From an uncultured Eubacteriales bacterium (lineage in GTDB: Bacteria > Bacillota_A > Clostridia > Lachnospirales > Lachnospiraceae), in the NCBI GenBank assembly GCA_900321365.1, contig ONVT01000267.1:1-24743 (forward strand): a stretch of DNA of 24,743 nt. The letters are read 5' to 3'. A model generated the notes under the pieces. That model saw nothing but the letters and a program-made list of their open reading frames with translations. It ran no database searches and was not told the DNA's origin. Position 1 is the first letter of the stretch, and each line of letters starts with the position of its first letter. The position numbers and the translations under genes were made by a program. Below, piece after piece: positions 22,715 through 24,743 of the stretch.

Positions 22715-23197
22715 ATGGAAGAAGGGAAGAGACTCCTGACCCAGTCAGGATACGAAAAACTCCAGAGCGAACTGGAAGAGCTGAAGGTCAACGCCAGGAA
22801 GGAGATCGCAGAAAAGATCAAGGAAGCAAGGGCGCAGGGAGACCTGAGCGAGAACGCGGAATACGACGCCGCCCTGGATGAACAGAGGGACATTGAAGCC
22901 CGTATTGTAGAGATCGAGACGATCCTCAAGAACTCAGAAGTCATGGAGGAGCATCCGGATGACGGTTCCATCAACATCGGAAGCCGCGTGACGATCCGCG
23001 AGATTGATACCGGTTTCGATATGGATATCGATATCGTGGGCGCGTCAGAGGCGAACAGTCTCAAGGGCCGTATCTCCAATGAATCTCCGGTCGGGAAGGC
23101 ACTCATGCATAAGACGGCAGGTGAGACCGTCATCGTCGATACGCCGGAGGGTGAGGTCCGCTACGAAATCATGAAAGTGGAGCATTCGGTTGCCTGA
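22715..23197 (+). CDS. greA: Transcription elongation factor GreA
   Basis: Rescues backtracked RNA polymerase by stimulating cleavage of the nascent RNA. The 160-residue protein has an N-terminal antiparallel coiled coil (LTQSGYEKLQSELEEL through EIETILKNSEV) with the acidic tip motif GDLSENAEYDAA, and a C-terminal FKBP-like domain with ISNESPVGKALMHKTAGE. The open frame reaches back to 22652, but the extra 21 residues are hydrophobic and foreign to GreA, and AAGAGG sits 7 bases before ATG 22715. It is followed 50 bases later by lysS, an order common in Firmicutes. Confidence 0.96.
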   Translation: MEEGKRLLTQSGYEKLQSELEELKVNARKEIAEKIKEARAQGDLSENAEYDAALDEQRDIEARIVEIETILKNSEVMEEHPDDGSINIGSRVTIREIDTGFDMDIDIVGASEANSLKGRISNESPVGKALMHKTAGETVIVDTPEGEVRYEIMKVEHSVA

Positions 23198-23247
23198 AAC
23201 GTGTTATAGGGCGATATCGTGACAGTTTCGGACAGAAAGGAATCCCG

Positions 23248-24743
23248 ATGGGAGAGCAGAATCAGAACACAAAGAATCAGCAGAGTGATCAGCAGAAAAC
23301 GCAGGATATGAACCAGCTGCTGAAGGTGCGCCGCGAAAAGCTGGCGAATCTCCAGGCAGAGGGGAAGGATCCGTTCGTCATCACGACCTACGACCAGACA
23401 CACCACGCACCGGACATCAAGGATCATTTTGACGAGATGGAAGGCCAGGAGGTTTCGATCGCCGGACGCATGATGAGCAAGCGTGTGATGGGCAAGGCAT
23501 CCTTCTGTAATGTACAGGACCGCTATGGAAACATCCAGGTCTATGTCGCCCGGGACAGCATCGGGGAAGAACCCTACAAGGCGTTCAAGAAGATGGACAT
23601 CGGCGATATCGTTGGTGTGAAGGGAACAGTTTTCCGCACAAAGATGGGAGAGATTTCAGTTCATGCCTCTTCCCTTACGCTTTTGTCGAAAAACCTGATT
23701 CCGCTGCCGGAGAAGTTCCATGGCCTGCAGGACACAGACATTCGTTACCGCCAGAGATACCTGGATCTGATCATGAACGCGGAGGTGCGTGACACCTTCA
23801 TGAAGCGCTCGCAGATCATCAGCGAGATCCGCAGGTTCCTCGATGACCGCGGCTTCATGGAAGTGGAGACGCCGATGCTGGTCAGCAACGCGGGCGGAGC
23901 TGCGGCGCGCCCATTTGACACGCATTACAATGCGCTCGATGAGGACGTCAAGCTGCGGATCAGCCTTGAACTCTACCTCAAGCGCCTGATCATCGGCGGG
24001 ATGGAGAGAGTCTACGAGATCGGCCGTGTCTTCCGGAACGAAGGCGTCGATACACGCCACAACCCGGAGTTCACGCTCATGGAGCTTTACCAGGCATATA
24101 CGGACTACAATGGCATGATGGAGCTGACAGAGTCCATGTTCCGTCATCTGGCGAACAAGGTCTGCGGAAGCGCGAAGATCACCTACCAGGGAACAGAGAT
24201 CGACATGGAGAGCCCGTTCAGACGCCTGTCCATGATTGACTCCGTGAAGGAATACGCCGGAGTTGATTTCAGTCAGATCCATACGGATGAGGAGGCGAAA
24301 GCGGCAGCGAAGGAAAAGGGTGTCGAATTCGAAGAGCACCATAAGAGAGGCGACATCATCAACCTGTTCTTCGACGAGTTCTGCGAGGATAAGATGATCC
24401 AGCCGACCTTCATCATCGACCATCCGGTCGAGGTGTCTCCGCTGACCAAGAGAAAACCCGATGACCCCTCGATGGTGGAACGCTTTGAGCTGTATATCTA
24501 CGGACGTGAGATGTGCAACGCTTATTCCGAGCTGAACGATCCTATTGACCAGAGGGAACGATTTAAGGCGCAGGACGCTCTCGCGGCGGCGGGCGACGAG
24601 GAAGCGAACCATACGGACGAGGACTTCCTCCACGCCATGGAACTGGGCATGCCTCCCACCGGCGGCATCGGCTACGGCATCGACCGCCTCGTGATGCTGC
24701 TTACAGACAGCGCCGCCATCCGGGACGTGCTGCTGTTCCCGAC
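23248..24743 (+). CDS. lysS: Lysine-tRNA ligase (class II), 3' end beyond the window
   Basis: Charges tRNA(Lys) with lysine. The 498 codons present run from ATG 23248, preceded by AGAAAGGA, to the window edge with no stop. A Gln/Asn-rich start is followed by a helix, the OB-fold anticodon-binding domain (VSIAGRMMSKRVMGKASFCNV), then the class II core. Motif 2 is VYEIGRVFRNEGVDTRHNPEF, a later segment is MCNAYSELNDP, and motif 3 is PPTGGIGYGIDRLVMLL. The visible part ends at DVLLFP, close to the usual catalytic-domain end, so only a few residues may be missing unless a C-terminal extension exists. No T-box leader is seen in the 50 bases before it. Confidence 0.96.
   Translation, partial: MGEQNQNTKNQQSDQQKTQDMNQLLKVRREKLANLQAEGKDPFVITTYDQTHHAPDIKDHFDEMEGQEVSIAGRMMSKRVMGKASFCNVQDRYGNIQVYVARDSIGEEPYKAFKKMDIGDIVGVKGTVFRTKMGEISVHASSLTLLSKNLIPLPEKFHGLQDTDIRYRQRYLDLIMNAEVRDTFMKRSQIISEIRRFLDDRGFMEVETPMLVSNAGGAAARPFDTHYNALDEDVKLRISLELYLKRLIIGGMERVYEIGRVFRNEGVDTRHNPEFTLMELYQAYTDYNGMMELTESMFRHLANKVCGSAKITYQGTEIDMESPFRRLSMIDSVKEYAGVDFSQIHTDEEAKAAAKEKGVEFEEHHKRGDIINLFFDEFCEDKMIQPTFIIDHPVEVSPLTKRKPDDPSMVERFELYIYGREMCNAYSELNDPIDQRERFKAQDALAAAGDEEANHTDEDFLHAMELGMPPTGGIGYGIDRLVMLLTDSAAIRDVLLFP

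Noticed and set aside
21609..23225. ATATCGTGACAG occurs upstream of both dusB (21609-21620) and lysS (23214-23225)
   Set aside because: A 12-base match is expected several times by chance in a window of this size, and the flanking bases do not align. Similar position is the only support.
23656..24633. Long open frame of 325 codons opposite lysS
   Set aside because: It lies entirely within the class II synthetase core on the other strand and encodes no recognisable protein.

Overview
The window looks like chromosomal DNA of an anaerobic Firmicute, most likely a Lachnospiraceae-type clostridium. This rests on the moderately high GC, strong AGGAGG-type ribosome binding sites, the gene order birA / small conserved protein / dusB / greA / lysS, the nfeD-SPFH pair, and the style of the protein families. 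No rRNA, tRNA, insertion sequence, prophage or CRISPR array was found. Taxonomy is an inference from family resemblance, not from a marker search.

Layout. (1) Bases 1-27 are the terminator of a gene that lies off the left edge. (2) Bases 108-1334 encode a THUMP-domain RNA methyltransferase with an unusual AT-rich N-terminal extension. (3) Bases 1393-7384 hold the most interesting block: three same-strand genes for a TerB-N/TerB-C protein, a BrxC/BrxD-like P-loop ATPase and an Lhr/BrxHI-like superfamily II helicase. It resembles the ATPase-helicase pair of type 2 BREX but has no methyltransferase, PglZ phosphatase or nuclease beside it. A terminator-like hairpin separates ATPase from helicase. 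(4) Bases 7484-9638 form a pyrimidine nucleoside salvage cluster, udp-cdd-deoC. (5) Bases 9767-12783 hold a glycerophosphodiester phosphodiesterase, a secreted peptidoglycan-binding protein and an ArsB/SLC13-type permease. (6) On the minus strand, 12890-15346, lie a six-TM diguanylate cyclase with an intact GGDEF site and inhibitory site, and an unrecognised secreted protein. (7) Bases 15469-17012 encode a molybdopterin-binding protein and MoaC, overlapping by one base. (8) Bases 17143-18740 encode NfeD and an SPFH/stomatin protein, separated by two perfect 50-nt hairpin repeats. (9) Bases 18894-20167 encode ornithine carbamoyltransferase and a small three-TM protein. (10) Bases 20217-24743 carry birA, a small conserved protein, dusB, greA and the start of lysS, which runs off the right edge.

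The two observations most worth following are the TerB/BrxD-like/helicase module, a stand-alone predicted DNA-processing or anti-phage system, and a structured leader of about 70 nt shared by two unrelated genes (9683-9749 before the phosphodiesterase and 17694-17757 before the SPFH gene). The hairpin part of the second copy is tandemly duplicated. Several starts were moved from the longest reading frame to the codon that has a properly spaced ribosome binding site.
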